Notes: generated from the letters alone by a model not told the origin. Shown: positions 22,463 through 32,946, counted from the stretch's first letter. The stretch: 64,000 nucleotides of DNA from Adiantum capillus-veneris (GCA_014529385.2 CM043942.1:24857469-24921468), one strand, 5' to 3'. Made by a program: numbers and translations.

Positions 22463-23407
22463 AACTGTTGAATCTAGCAGCAGTCAGGACCATTGAGGGG
22501 TCCAACGTACATAATGCGTGTGTTAGTTGTTTTTCTTCATTTTTTAGAGTTCAATTTCGAACAAATTTGATCCAAATCTGGCATTTTTTAGCGTTTTTAT
22601 CATCCAACCAGCATAATAACGAGCTGTAATGACAAACTCTGGAGCATTGGGATGCTTCTAGTGAAAATATATGCTTAGGGGTGAGTATAATAATTTTTGG
22701 CTAATTTTTTCCAGTTAATAAGTATTTTCAATTTATTTTGTTTGATTTTTGTTATTAATCTTCCAAAAATTAAACAATATCGCCCACAGTGTCGGAATCA
22801 AGTTCTGGAAGCAAACGCCGAAGTATCATGATAAGGTTATCAAGCGTGGAAGATATGAAGCTAATCTGAAGATGTCGAATTTCAGCCTTAATGATCATGA
22901 CCACATTTCGCCAGAATCACATCAAATGGTCATACGACGCCAGAATGACGAACGGTTCGATCCACGGATGGTATGCAGATTGTCTTGAGATCAAAGGTAA
23001 GGAAGATCAGCCCTATGTCACGAAAACCTCGAGGAGATATAGGTCAGGTAGGCCAAAATTCTAGCTCATTGTTCATTTTCACATTTTGAGAGAGAAGAAG
23101 AGAACTTCTTGACCTAGAGCGAGCTACCACATTTCTACCCCGTACAGACGGTCGGAGACAGCATTTCATACCAAATTTCACAGGTATGTTCCTTATCAAG
23201 TAAAGATCAAGTCTATTACCCATGCAAGCGCGAATCATTGCACAAACGGACGAATGGATCAAATCAAAGTCGGATTGAGTCAAATAGGTCAAGGGCCCTT
23301 AGAGGCATCGAAACAAAACTTTTTCGAAGCACAAAACACATCAATGTGCTCCCCACAATGCAAGGAACCAGGCCATATGATCAGTTCTCAGTTTGATGGT
23401 GGTACAA

Positions 23408-23419
23408 CGATCGCGATCG
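23408..23419. repeat. Palindrome module, spacer of G (perfect)
   Basis: CGATCGCGATCG followed by GTGTACC. Confidence 0.75.
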
Positions 23420-23520
23420 GTGTACCCCACTGACCAAACATGACACAGAATTTGCAAAAAACCTCCCATCAGCTTCGCCAACAAACTGCAGGTGTCAAAA
23501 TGAATTTGGTAATTATGGTA

Positions 23521-23532
23521 CGATCGCGATCG
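23521..23532. repeat. Palindrome module, spacer of G (perfect)
   Basis: CGATCGCGATCG followed by GTGCCCCC, 113 bp after the previous module. Confidence 0.75.
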
Positions 23533-24254
23533 GTGCCCCCAGATGCACGTTTTGTAAATTTTGGCTTGGCCCAGGCTTAGAACTCAGTGAAAGATACACT
23601 CTCTTGAATTTTCATAGAAAATGCACAAATTTTTCTCATAGAATGGGTCAAATTTGTCAAACACAACCGAAACGAGAAAATTTGACCTACAACTACAAAA
23701 ATTCGGCTGAAAATTATGACGGGTGGTTTGAAAGGCATACATGTCCGAGTAGGAGTGAGCACGGTAGTAGAAAATCCCGAATGAATCTCAGAGTCTCCTA
23801 CAACAACAGAGATGACCATTTCAGTCTCGAGTGATCACACAAGGGAAGGATTTGGCCGAACTAATTTCAAAGACTAAAAGGCAACCTAGAGATGCCCAAA
23901 TATCCCATTGGTATCCAAAGAATGCCTGAAAAATGCATAAGTCTGGAAAATCTCCAAAGACGGGGTAAAAAATGCCTGATCAAGTAAGAATCAGACAGCG
24001 GAGTAGGCTGATGATAGCAACACATCATGGAAGTAGTGAAAGCTCAAAAACTAACTTCAACTAACTCCAGGCTCCAACCAAAATCCATCAGGAAAAACCC
24101 AATATGGTTAGACTAAGTAAAATAAGGTCAAACAGTGAAAAATTGCTCTAATTTCTTCATTTTAAGTCCAAACTTGAAAAAAAATCATCAATGGGCTAGG
24201 CGAGCATAAGGGACCAAGGCCATCTAGTTTTCACTCAAAAAAGCTCAGGTACTA

Positions 24255-24266
24255 CGATCGCGATCG
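24255..24266. repeat. Palindrome module, spacer of G (perfect)
   Basis: CGATCGCGATCG followed by GTGTACCTCAG and, further on, CAGAATTTGACC, as in the leader modules. Confidence 0.75.
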
Positions 24267-24527
24267 GTGTACCTCAGCATCAGAATTTGACCAAAACCTA
24301 ACAAATCTCTTGTACACATCTTGTTCAAGTCACCCATCAAGTTTCAAGCCAATTGGACATCAAAAACCCATGAAAAATCCAAGTCTAGTCCAAAACTCCC
24401 TTGTAACCCAAAATTGGGACTTATAAACTCAAAAGTGGTTCAAATAGAAGATAGAGTGGACCCAAATGACCCTCTAGCTATCAGCAAACCACTCATGTGA
24501 TCAAATCTCATTTTGGCCTCTGGACTA

Positions 24528-24539
24528 CGATCGCGATCA
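24528..24539. repeat. Palindrome module, spacer of G (variant)
   Basis: CGATCGCGATCA is one base from the palindrome, followed by TTGTACCTCAGGCCC. It lies about 200 bp before the third ORF region. Confidence 0.7.
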
Positions 24540-24745
24540 TTGTACCTCAGGCCCAAATTTGGCTTAGATTTCAATCAGTCATAGCTCTAGTCTTCTTAGT
24601 CCCACTGGTGAAATATGGACAAGAATGGATGAGATTTTTTCAAGTTATGATCAGTTTTAACTTTTGAACTGCTTTTTACTAAAAGTCTAAATGCTACTGG
24701 TTGCGAAAGAAAAATCCTGACATCTTGTGATTCTACTGACACAAA

Positions 24746-25819
24746 ATGCCTCGCCAAAAGAAAGAAACGAAGTGGACAACTGCACCATATGAAGTGGATG
24801 AGCTCGCTACAAATGAAAAAGCTCACATCTCGGATGAAATACTAGCTCAGATCCCTGCTCACATTTTCATCGCAAAGTTTAGGGATGTTGATGGTGACAT
24901 GGTAAAGACGACTATCATGCCACAGGAAATATGGAATCTCCACCAAAGGCTGGAGGTCACAGAAGCCGTGCAGACTATGCATTTGGAGCAGTTTTTCATA
25001 TTGCAGCCATGGGGAACAGACTACATGAGGGCCCACGAGCTCATGAGGTCGATACAGTATGATGGGCAGGCAATGCTCACCGACAAGGATAGTTCAAAGG
25101 TAAAAGTAAAGATCACAAAAGAAATCATCAACAAAGCTTTGCATTTCCTTCCAGGGCAACACAACTTGCTGGCAAAGACCAAGTCACTGGATAAAGAGAA
25201 GGCATTCATCGAAGCAAAAGGAAACAAGTACAAATACAGTGACATGATATACGGTGAGCTGGAATTACCGATGAGGTTGATCTCTTAGCATTTCAGAGTA
25301 CAAAAGCCTCCTCGTTACACCGATCCAATCCTGCACATTGCAGTGGTCATGGCTCTAGCAACATCTCAAAATAGAATCATCCACTGCGATTATGGTTCTT
25401 ACATCTTGGAGAACCTGGTCGAAGCAAATTTGAAAAGCTCGGCAAAGAACAAAAGCTACATGAGTGCGGGGCCAATGCTAACAAGAATAGCATACCAAGC
25501 TTTGGGAATGATTGAAGATCTGCCGGCGGCCAGTTCTCAAACGGCCCTGATTCAGAAAGCAAAGCTGGTTGCTCATTCAGTTAGGACGACCACTAGCGCA
25601 ACATCATTGCGCTCGGCCAAGGCATCCAACAAAAGCTCAAGTGATGAAGAAAAGACTGAGACTGAAGACAAGGGAAACTCTCAAGGGTCTAAAGACAAAG
25701 GACCATCTGAGTTTGAAGAAAACGAGGAGGAAGACACCAGCACACCACTTGAGAAAAGAAAGAGGGAAAGAAGTACAGTGCTGCAGTCTGACCTTCAAAA
25801 AGCATATGCAGAGGCCTAA
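24746..25819 (+). pseudogene. Third ORF region of G, N-terminal part (unknown)
   Basis: Frame 24746-25288 opens with MPRQKKETKWTTAPYEVDEL and stops at TAG; the same frame reads on through 25343-25819. The product is about 350 residues: a globular part to about residue 270, with blocks such as MHLEQFFILQPWGTDYM and YMSAGPMLTRIAYQALGM, then an acidic Ser/Glu/Lys-rich region with a basic cluster KRKRER. I do not recognise it surely. The second block recalls the domain found in Athila-type extra ORFs and plant transposon proteins, which is only an impression. It lies downstream of pol, where some plant elements carry an env-like or extra ORF, but no signal peptide or membrane segment is visible. 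Confidence 0.6.
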
Positions 25820-27279
25820 CAAAGAGTTGAGGAAAGAAGGACCAAAGTTGCGGGCTGACAGACAGGCAAGAGATGCTGCAACACAACAAACAGAAAAACG
25901 AAGGTTCGAGAAGGAAAGACAAGAAAGAATAGAAAATGTAGCTCGCATACGGGCTGAAAAGCAAAGGTTAGAAGCGGAACAAAAGGCTGCAGAAGTGGAC
26001 ATTTCTTCTCAGTCCACTGAAGGAACAAAGGAGAAAGATCCGGCTGATGATACAAACCAAGCAGAGAAATTAAAGAAAACTCAAAGAGAGAGGAATGTGG
26101 AAGCACGACGGACGGCGGATTTGACTCGCCAAAGAATCATAAAGATTTTAAAGAAAAGAAAAGCGGAAGCTTCTGCTTCACAGCCAAGGGAAGATGCATC
26201 GAAGAAGAGGCGTGTACAAGAAGCGGAGGAATCACCACCTCCTCCCTTGCCTAAATCACTACCTCCTCCCTCGCCGAAATCTCCTCCTTCTCCATCAACC
26301 CAAAAACCACCACCTCCTCCTCCTTCATCCTCACAAAAAGAGTCTATGCGTACATAAGCAATAGGATACCGAGAAGCCTGTCAGGCTATTGTTGATTTTG
26401 ACTACAGGAAAACCTTACAGAAATTAAAAAGACAATTCCCATGCCAGCAAGTGGTGTTGAGAGAAAAAGAAAAGCAGGTACAGGGTGCTCAACAAAAGCA
26501 AGCATCTGGGCAAGAGGAGTTAGAGAGCCTGTAGGCACAACTGGAGCTGAGAACGCAGAAAAGAGACACTGAGCAACAGCAGGCTCAGTCTCTGATCAGA
26601 GATCAGGTGGACTTCAAGACGGAGTTGACCACCAAGGAAAAAGAATGCCAAGAATTAACAGCAAAGGTACAGAAAGCAGCGAAGCAGCTTGCTTACGAAA
26701 GCGCAAGGTTTCAGAGAATTAATAGTTTATACATCACTGTCAAAATTACTCTGACAACCTTGATGACAAACCAGGAACCTGCTGGAGCATTGGTCTCCAC
26801 ATTAGACAATGCCACAGTAGTGAACACCCTAGCGGCGCTGAAAGGGAAACTAGAGCAAGAAAGACTTCAGAGGCAGCTGCTCTTATCAAGGAATGATGGC
26901 CCAGACGGCGGCCAACGCGAAAAAGGTAAAAGAGCTGGAGCAACAATTGGCACAAGCAAGGGCCGAGTTAGAGACTCAGAAACAGATCAGCAAGACACTA
27001 TTGAAAGAAAAAGAAGACCTGATTTCTCAACAGCAAATCAGAACAGACACAGCCCAGGTGCAACCGCAACTGCTATCTAGTCAAGACCTGTTTGATTTTC
27101 CTGAAACTTCACATGAAGGAGAACAAGGACACGGATCGGCCAAGGCAAGCCTAGATATTAGAGATGAGCTCATTGAAAGCATCAAGGACATGCCAGAGGG
27201 ACCAGCAAAAGAGTACATGTTGTATGAAAAGAAGATAATGGATTCAGTGGCCCTGGCATTCTTACAGCCAGAAGAGTAG
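25820..27279 (+). pseudogene. Third ORF region of G, coiled-coil part
   Basis: After a frame change near 25800 the frame 25569-26357 encodes a long Lys/Glu/Arg/Gln coiled coil with a basic cluster KKRKAEA and then a Pro-rich segment (poly-Pro/Ser/Lys, about 26240-26340). Stops at 26355-26357 and 26533 follow. Frames 26607-27080 and 26893-27279 continue the coiled coil (KVKELEQQLAQARAELETQ). Heptads run over several hundred residues. No enzyme motif was seen. A structural role such as oligomerisation is inference. Confidence 0.55.
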
Positions 27280-28134
27280 GTGGAGGGGTTTGGCCATGAG
27301 TACCTACCTTTTCCCTTGATATGCCACGAAGCAATCCTATGGAAGGAGAAGATGCGGCCGACTCTGCCACGAAACATAGACGGAGATTACGATGGTGTAG
27401 CGCTGACAGCAGCTGAAGAACCTCAGGCTCTCATTGAAGATCACCCAAAGTGGAGGCAGAAGTGGCTGGACAAGCGGCCACAGGATCTAACCAACTACCA
27501 CAACGCTCCTCAGCACATTCAAGTAGATCCTACTTTCTGCCCAGTCCCTAGAAGACGCACGTGGAAGGACTTTTCCACATGGAAAGGCTCAAGGCAACAA
27601 AAGCTGAACTACCCACTCCTCAAAGCGTAGCATCCTCCTACAGTAGCCTATGTAGTCAATACCCTGAATTCGACAATCACCTTGCTGCGGGATGTCCCCA
27701 ACGTGGCCTGTCAGATGCTAGTAAAGATAGCCCGGATGATCATCACCTGCATCCAGGTGTTCAAAGACACTAAAGGCTACGATCATCCGTGGAATCTGTT
27801 CTTGGAAGGGCATAGAGGGATCTGCTAGAATCTCCAAGATTTGCTGCCATGACATATTTTGATGGCAATGTACTCAAGGCTTATGTACCTGCCTTCACAT
27901 TACTTGCAGACATTTGAAGAGGCCTTCACAGGTTTCTTCGAAATCGACTCAAGGATCTTCCATCCTATGGTGAAGGACCTCAAGGCATGGTACGTAGCAT
28001 ACCAGCACACTTTAAGTGAAAATCCTTTTAGACAGCATCAAGAAGCCCTGGAAGCAGCCTTCGAACACGGAGTTTTTCAGCAACACTTGCTTCCTTGGAG
28101 CCCCATCAATGACCAAAGCTCTGAACATGCATGA
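27280..28134 (+). pseudogene. Third ORF region of G, C-terminal part (unknown)
   Basis: Frame 27280-27630 (same frame as 26893-27279, after a TAG) encodes blocks such as HPKWRQKWLDKRPQDLTNYH and ends at TAG. A frame-shifted stretch follows. Frame 27859-28134 closes the region with SRLMYLPSHYLQTFEEAF and ends at TGA, 14 bases before the 3' polypurine tract. Nothing was recognised. It is rich in aromatic residues and lacks a clear membrane segment. Confidence 0.5.
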
Positions 28135-28147
28135 GGGCGTGCAAGGA

Positions 28148-28162
28148 TAAGGAAGGGGGGAG
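28148..28162 (+). other. 3' polypurine tract of G
   Basis: AAGGAAGGGGGGAG runs directly into the LTR start TGTTTG. Confidence 0.85.
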
Positions 28163-28770
28163 TGTTTGGGGGACGAAGCGACGAAGCTGCGGTTTCCAGA
28201 GAAGGAGTCACATTTTAGTGGGAAACCCTTGTAAAATTCTTTTTGTAAGAGAGCATCTCTAAGCTAAGAACTTGTAAAAGAATTTATGATTATTTTTCTA
28301 GGAGCAATTGTATATTAGAGAGCCAATTAGAAGTTCAGGAGCTTTTGGCCGGACAAGCCATTTGTAAAGACCTAAACTATAAAGGTCAATTTTGTAAGTT
28401 TGAACATAATCTTTTATGATAAGCTGAAGAAGACAGCGTACGTTTGAGAGCTCCTTCTTGCTCCAACTTGTAATCTTCACTACTGTGGCTACAGTAATCT
28501 TCGTTTATTGCATTGTGTTTCTCTTACTTTGCTCTTCCATTCAAGTGTAATCATTCAAGATTCGGCTTAAGTGTTCAACTACGAGTTTGTGGCCTTAAAT
28601 CGCTGATTTGAGTGATTATATGCGTATTTTATGTTGTTTTGACCCTAGGAGAGGCTTCAGGGACCCTAAAACGACCCTTTACGATCATATGTTCGCTGTT
28701 TTTGCTGACTTTGGGATGAATGATCGCGATCTTTATACCTCTCCAGAATGTTGTGACAGTGATAGGATAT
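28163..28770 (+). repeat. 3' LTR of G, left part
   Basis: It matches 5476-6083 closely, including the TATA box at 28378-28385 and the variant module at 28721-28732. It is interrupted after GATAT (28766-28770) by a nested element; the rest follows at 32952. Confidence 0.92.
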
Positions 28771-29025
28771 TGTTAAGCCTAGGAATTTTGGGTGTTTGAC
28801 CTTAGTGGAAGTTTGGAATGTTAAGTTTTGTACTTTTGGGATTCCAAGGGGTGTTCTTGGGAAAGGCATTGCCCATTAGTTTTATCAAACTATGTAACTG
28901 TCGATCAGTGCCTGTTTTGGATATGATGACGGAAGTTATGGTGGAATTAGTATGTTTTTGTTTCTGTGTTCCAGTTCCATTCTGACTCCTTTGTTTTCCC
29001 GACCTGAATTTTTGTACCTTAAACA
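28771..29025 (+). repeat. 5' LTR of the nested LARD-like element
   Basis: This 255-bp repeat starts TGTTAAGCCTAGGAATTTTG and ends ACCTTAAACA. It matches 32679-32946 with some substitutions and small indels. Confidence 0.88.
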
Positions 29026-29632
29026 CTTGGCGATCACGGTGTATGTGTGACGTAGCATGGACGGATTCAGATTTCTCTTGTGGGAGCAAGTGTTGAAGAG
29101 ACGGAAGTAGTTACTGAATGAAGGGAAGACATTCAAAATAGGGAAAGTCTGTATGGCCAGTTTTTTGCGCTCTAGAAGAAGACAGTTACATTCACGTTGA
29201 TGGAGTTGGGATGATTTTCTGAAAGTCAGCAAAATTCAGATGTTGCCCTAGAAGAAGCAAAACAGGACACATATCCAGATTGGACAAGAAGATTTGGATG
29301 TACCAGAGGATTATCAGAGAGACAGACAGAAGGAAGAAGTGGAAGATGAACCAGATTTATTATCACAGATTTTGAGGGTCATCAGGAAGAAATTCTGGGG
29401 GATTAGTTCCACCAGAGGGAAGTTATGGGAGTCAAGTTCCACTAGGAGGAAGTGCAAGAAGTTGAGTACCACCAAAATCAGGAATCGGATAAGTCTGCAG
29501 AATCAGAATCCAAATCAGAATGACTGTTGCAGAGTTTGAAGTCGAATTCCGGAATTTGGAATTAGAACTATTGCAAATGTGGAAGTCAGAAAGCAGCCAA
29601 ATTTCAAATCAAAGTTCTAGCAGATAAGCGCC
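29026..29632 (+). other. Leader of the nested LARD-like element
   Basis: It is mostly non-coding. An open frame of 81 codons at 29294-29539 has no recognisable product. Short near-repeats (for example variants of GGAAGTxxGxxGAGTxxxxTTCCACxxxGAGG around 29400-29460) are present. Confidence 0.4.
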
Positions 29633-30790
29633 ATGGGGAGTCAAAAGAAGAAGAGAAAGAAATGCAAGGTATGCATGAGTCGGAAGCATGAAGTGGAGGA
29701 TTTCCCATGTGTAGTTGATGAGTGTTCATAGGGAGATGCATGTAGGAAGTGGTGTATGGTGGATTTGTGTTCAAAACTTCAAAAATTTAGCCGAAGAATG
29801 CATAAAACATCAGTTGATGGGACACACGTAGCATGGGATAAGTTGGAAGATTTTGAGGATGACTTAGAGAGGGCATATGAGTGACTGACTAATCATAAAG
29901 GAAAGAGGAGGACATCATGTTCCAGCAGGAAGGAGGTGAGAAAATTGCAGGAAGCATGTGAGAGATTGAGGGATGCATATTCGGCTGAGTTCGAAGATGA
30001 ATTAAATGATGATGATGACGGATGGGTTGGCTTGGAGACGAACATCCATCATGTGGGGATACCAAAGGTGGAGGAGAAGGAGGTGCAAAAGGAGGTTGGC
30101 CAAGAGAGCCTAATATTGCCCCTAGATACCCCTACCCTACCACTGGAGTGTGCTCATAGAGTGGAGACGGAATATCCATTGCTAAAATTGATGTCGGAGT
30201 TGTCACTTATCAATGAGATTTATTATTCAGAGGAGAAGCAAATCATACATATTGATGATCTTGTTCATGGAAATCAAAGACCATTTGAAGAGGAGGATAA
30301 TGTGAGGAATGGCCAGGTGGATAGTCAGATGAACGGAGAGGTGATGGATAGAGAGAGGAATGAAGAAGAAGAAGTGATTGATTTATTTTTTGGTTCAATT
30401 GAGAATGTATGTAGGATTACAAATGAAGAGTCAAAGCAGGAAGAAGTTTCAAAAATCAGATGTACTCAGGAGGAATTTGCAGCAACAATGAACAACTCAG
30501 TTTCGGAGGAATTGTCACCACGAAGATCCACTGATGGAAATATGTAGTTAGCAAATCTTGTGGAAATTGTATCCCAACAATGTGTACACCAGTTTCGATC
30601 AAAAAATCAATGGGTGGTAGCTCAGCAAATGCAAGTGGGAAGTCGGAAAGAAGACCATGTGGAGGATCAACAATATCAGCAAGATAAAAGGCAGCAAGGT
30701 AAGGAGGAGAAACATGAGGTCAGGGAACAAAGCCAGGCAGAAACCCTGGTTACCTCTATCCTACCACGGAAGTGTGTCCATGAAGCATAG
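29633..30790 (+). pseudogene. Unknown Cys-cluster and acidic protein of the LARD-like element
   Basis: From the ATG at 29633 one frame runs to 30790 with stops at 29729 (TAG), 29882 (TGA) and 30545 (TAG). It begins MGSQKKKRKKCKVCMSRKHE; Cys and His residues are spaced like a zinc-binding cluster, with more Cys just after the first stop. It continues into a strongly acidic stretch (EDELNDDDDGW, ERNEEEEVIDLFF). I do not recognise the protein. The basic start could be a nuclear signal. That one frame stays readable across three stops suggests it once encoded a protein of about 385 residues. Repeated Asp/Glu could also reflect a repetitive origin. Confidence 0.5.
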
Positions 30791-30807
30791 GAGGATTATT
30801 CCTTTTC

Positions 30808-31046
30808 AAATGATCGAAGTGTCATGCTCATTAGGAATTCACATACATTTGAAGAGGACAATTGTCAGCAGCAAATGGAGGATGTGCATGCTAATGCGGA
30901 TATCATGGCGGAATTTCGTCATTTTAAGTGGACTTCAAAGAAAATGTCAAAATGATCGAAGTGTCATGCTCATTGGGAATTCACATACATTTGAAGAGGA
31001 CAATTGTCAGCAGCAAATGGAGGATGCGGATATCATGGCGGAATGA
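30808..31046 (+). repeat. Tandem duplication inside the LARD-like element
   Basis: The unit starting TGATCGAAGTGTCATGCTCA at 30811 recurs at 30953, 142 bp later. It includes CATTTGAAGAGGACAATTGT and ends in CGGATATCATGGCGGAAT in both copies. The second copy lacks a short piece (GTGCATGCTAAT). Confidence 0.8.
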
Positions 31047-31777
31047 TCAAAGAGGATGTCAAAAGAGCCAAGCAAAAATTGCAGCAACAAGGAACAGAAG
31101 ATGACAGCAGCATAACGGAGGAGATTGAGGATGATGATATTCATATTGGAAGTTGGGGGTGGCATTCCATATTGCGGCAGTTTCATATAGATGGATATGA
31201 AGAGATATTGAGGGAAAATGTTCAGTTGATAAAGCAAGTCAAATTTTGGAAGATGCCGAATGTGATTCAGACTCAAATTCGGTCTCAATTTTGGATTTGG
31301 ATTCAACTACAATTTTGGATGCAAAGACCAATTCAAATGAAAATTTTAATGGAAGCCGTGGAAATCTTGATGAAGAGGTATAACAATCAGTGTCACAAGG
31401 AGGATGACATCGATACTCAATGGGGATTAACAACATCATTTTCTTGTTGGACTGGACAAAATCAGAACAAATATGTAGGAGTTGATAGGGCACTGTTGTA
31501 TAAGGGACATGAAGAGGAGTATCCCAAGTGTCAGATTTTGGTTCAGATTCATATTCCGAGTGAGATTCACATTCAGGGGAAAATGCAGATGCAAATTCAG
31601 ATATTAAAAGTCCTTGAAATTTCACAGTGGATGTTGCGGAAGGCTAAAGATATTGCAGCAAATGATGAAGTCATCTTTGGAAACGCAGATGGAGCTGAAT
31701 TTTATCATGGCGATTCTCAAGCCATTTGTCAATTTGGGAGTCAAGCAGATGATGTAAAAGTAGAGGATGTTCAATAG
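31004..31777 (+). CDS. Unknown ORF of the LARD-like element, 257 codons
   Basis: This open frame of 257 codons overlaps the end of the tandem duplication. Its first ~60 residues are acidic and Gln-rich; the middle shows a run of Ile, Gln, Met, Phe and Trp (residues 80-120) caused by repeated ATTCAGAT/ATTTGGAT-type DNA, seen again around residue 190-210. That pattern suggests low-complexity expansion rather than a folded domain. No homology recognised. The start is the first ATG and may not be real. Confidence 0.35.
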   Translation: MSAANGGCGYHGGMIKEDVKRAKQKLQQQGTEDDSSITEEIEDDDIHIGSWGWHSILRQFHIDGYEEILRENVQLIKQVKFWKMPNVIQTQIRSQFWIWIQLQFWMQRPIQMKILMEAVEILMKRYNNQCHKEDDIDTQWGLTTSFSCWTGQNQNKYVGVDRALLYKGHEEEYPKCQILVQIHIPSEIHIQGKMQMQIQILKVLEISQWMLRKAKDIAANDEVIFGNADGAEFYHGDSQAICQFGSQADDVKVEDVQ

Positions 31778-31860
31778 AATGCAGATTTAATGTCAAAGTA
31801 TGTTCAACCTGTAAAGGGATCTGGAATTCAGAATTTGAATGGCGGACTGGATATTGGAAT

Positions 31861-32613
31861 TTGGAATGTGGGATTGGAAGTCCAGAAAGAGGAAAGTCGG
31901 AGGAATGGAATTGGGCAAAAGGGTCAAGGGGTACTCATTTTAAGGCTAAAAACCTGCTTAGTGTTGATGTGACCCAATTAAGGATGAATATTTTTTGGGA
32001 AAATCCTGCAGGGCGTGCCCGAATCGAGGTGAAAATTCATCATTATAAGATTAAGGTGGTGAGAAGTGTTGGAGATCACATCCAAGTGTGCAAATGTCGC
32101 AGTTCACTGACTGTTAAGGAGAAGACGGGCAAAATGTTTTCTGAAAATGTTAAGGGAAAGCTGATGGCGGGGATGACAGGTCTCTTAGTAGCTGATTCGG
32201 ATGTGGCTGCCTTGAAGCAGGAAGTGTTGGAATATGCAGAGAAGATGTGGAATACATCAACTAGGCTTTGGAGGGATCATATGGAAGTGTCGACGGACCG
32301 CTTCAAGAATTGGTTTCAGCTAGCTAGAAAAGAAAGTGTAAGGAGGGAGAATGAGGAATTGAAGGTGGAAAATGAGAAATTAATTGTAGAGATTCAGGAG
32401 TTGAAGGAAAAGGGTAAAGAGGTTGAAGTGAATGTAGGGGCAGTGAGTAAGTGGACAGCAGAGCTGAGCAGTGATGTTATGGGACCAGATCGGATTGTAG
32501 CAGGAGGAGTGGATTCAGAAGTGGAAAAGGAAGTGGAAGCTAAAGCGGAAAAGAAAGCGGATTCGGATGTTGCAGTAGAAAAGGCAGATACAGAAGGAGA
32601 TGCTAGGGAGTAG
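31861..32613 (+). CDS. Unknown coiled-coil ORF of the LARD-like element, 250 codons
   Basis: This is the best intact frame of the element, ending at TAG 32611-32613, 65 bp before the 3' LTR. Residues 45-115 look globular (NIFWENPAGRARIEVKIHHY, then a Cys pair in IQVCKCRSSL). Residues 155-190 are a coiled coil (ENEELKVENEKLIVEIQELK). The tail is Lys/Glu/Ala-rich with repeats. It has no motif of gag, protease, integrase or RT. The position just before the LTR is like a terminal accessory ORF. An origin by capture of a host exon is possible but not shown. Confidence 0.5.
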   Translation: MECGIGSPERGKSEEWNWAKGSRGTHFKAKNLLSVDVTQLRMNIFWENPAGRARIEVKIHHYKIKVVRSVGDHIQVCKCRSSLTVKEKTGKMFSENVKGKLMAGMTGLLVADSDVAALKQEVLEYAEKMWNTSTRLWRDHMEVSTDRFKNWFQLARKESVRRENEELKVENEKLIVEIQELKEKGKEVEVNVGAVSKWTAELSSDVMGPDRIVAGGVDSEVEKEVEAKAEKKADSDVAVEKADTEGDARE

Positions 32614-32678
32614 GTTGTTTGATCAAGGGATTGTGGGTCCAGGTCAGCCTATGGCTCTAGCCACCGGGCTGTGCTAGG

Positions 32679-32946
32679 TGTTAAGCCTAGGCATTTTGGG
32701 TGTTTTATCTTAGTGGAAGTTGGAATGTTAACTTTTGTACTTTTGGGGTTCCAAGGGGTGTTCTTGGGAAAGGGCATTGCCCATTAGTCTTATCGAACTA
32801 TGTAACTGTCGATCAGTGTCTGTTTTGGAATATGATGACGGAAGTTATGGAATAATTAGTCTATTTCTGTTTCTGTGTTCTAATTCTAGTTCCAGTTCCA
32901 TTCTGACTCCTGTGTTTGCCCATTCTGAATGTTTGTACCTTAAACA
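32679..32946 (+). repeat. 3' LTR of the nested LARD-like element
   Basis: This 268-bp repeat pairs with 28771-29025. It is followed by the second copy of the GATAT duplication. Confidence 0.88.

Larger units (their letters stand above)
22463..24745 (+). other. Non-coding spacer of G with palindrome modules
   Basis: This 2.3 kb stretch contains no convincing reading frame. It resembles the 5' leader in base composition and holds four palindrome modules (23408, 23521, 24255, 24528) in wider similar contexts. It ends at the ATG of the third ORF region. Confidence 0.6.
28771..32946 (+). mobile_element. Nested LTR element of unknown coding content (LARD-like)
   Basis: Two short LTRs (28771-29025, 255 bp; 32679-32946, 268 bp) share the start TGTTAAGCCTAGG and the end TACCTTAAACA. 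The 5-bp duplication GATAT flanks them (28766-28770 and 32947-32951). The 3.65 kb interior encodes no recognisable gag, protease, integrase or RT. It has several long plus-strand frames instead. No clear polypurine tract precedes the 3' LTR, and the sequence after the 5' LTR (TTGGCGATCACGGTG) is not a PBS I know. It therefore fits a large retrotransposon derivative moved in trans. Strand is set by the main reading frames. Confidence 0.85.

Noticed and set aside
25637-26106. Leu/Phe/Ser-rich minus-strand frames suggesting a membrane protein or an antisense ORF as in Grande elements
   Set aside because: They are the antisense of the coiled-coil coding stretch; composition explains them.
24746-28134. 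Third ORF region of G as an envelope gene
   Set aside because: No signal peptide, transmembrane segment or glycoprotein-like features are visible; it is dominated by coiled coil and a Pro-rich segment.
29026-29043. Sequence after the LARD-like 5' LTR as a tRNA-Asp PBS
   Set aside because: Only the first few bases (TTGGCG) agree; the rest does not.
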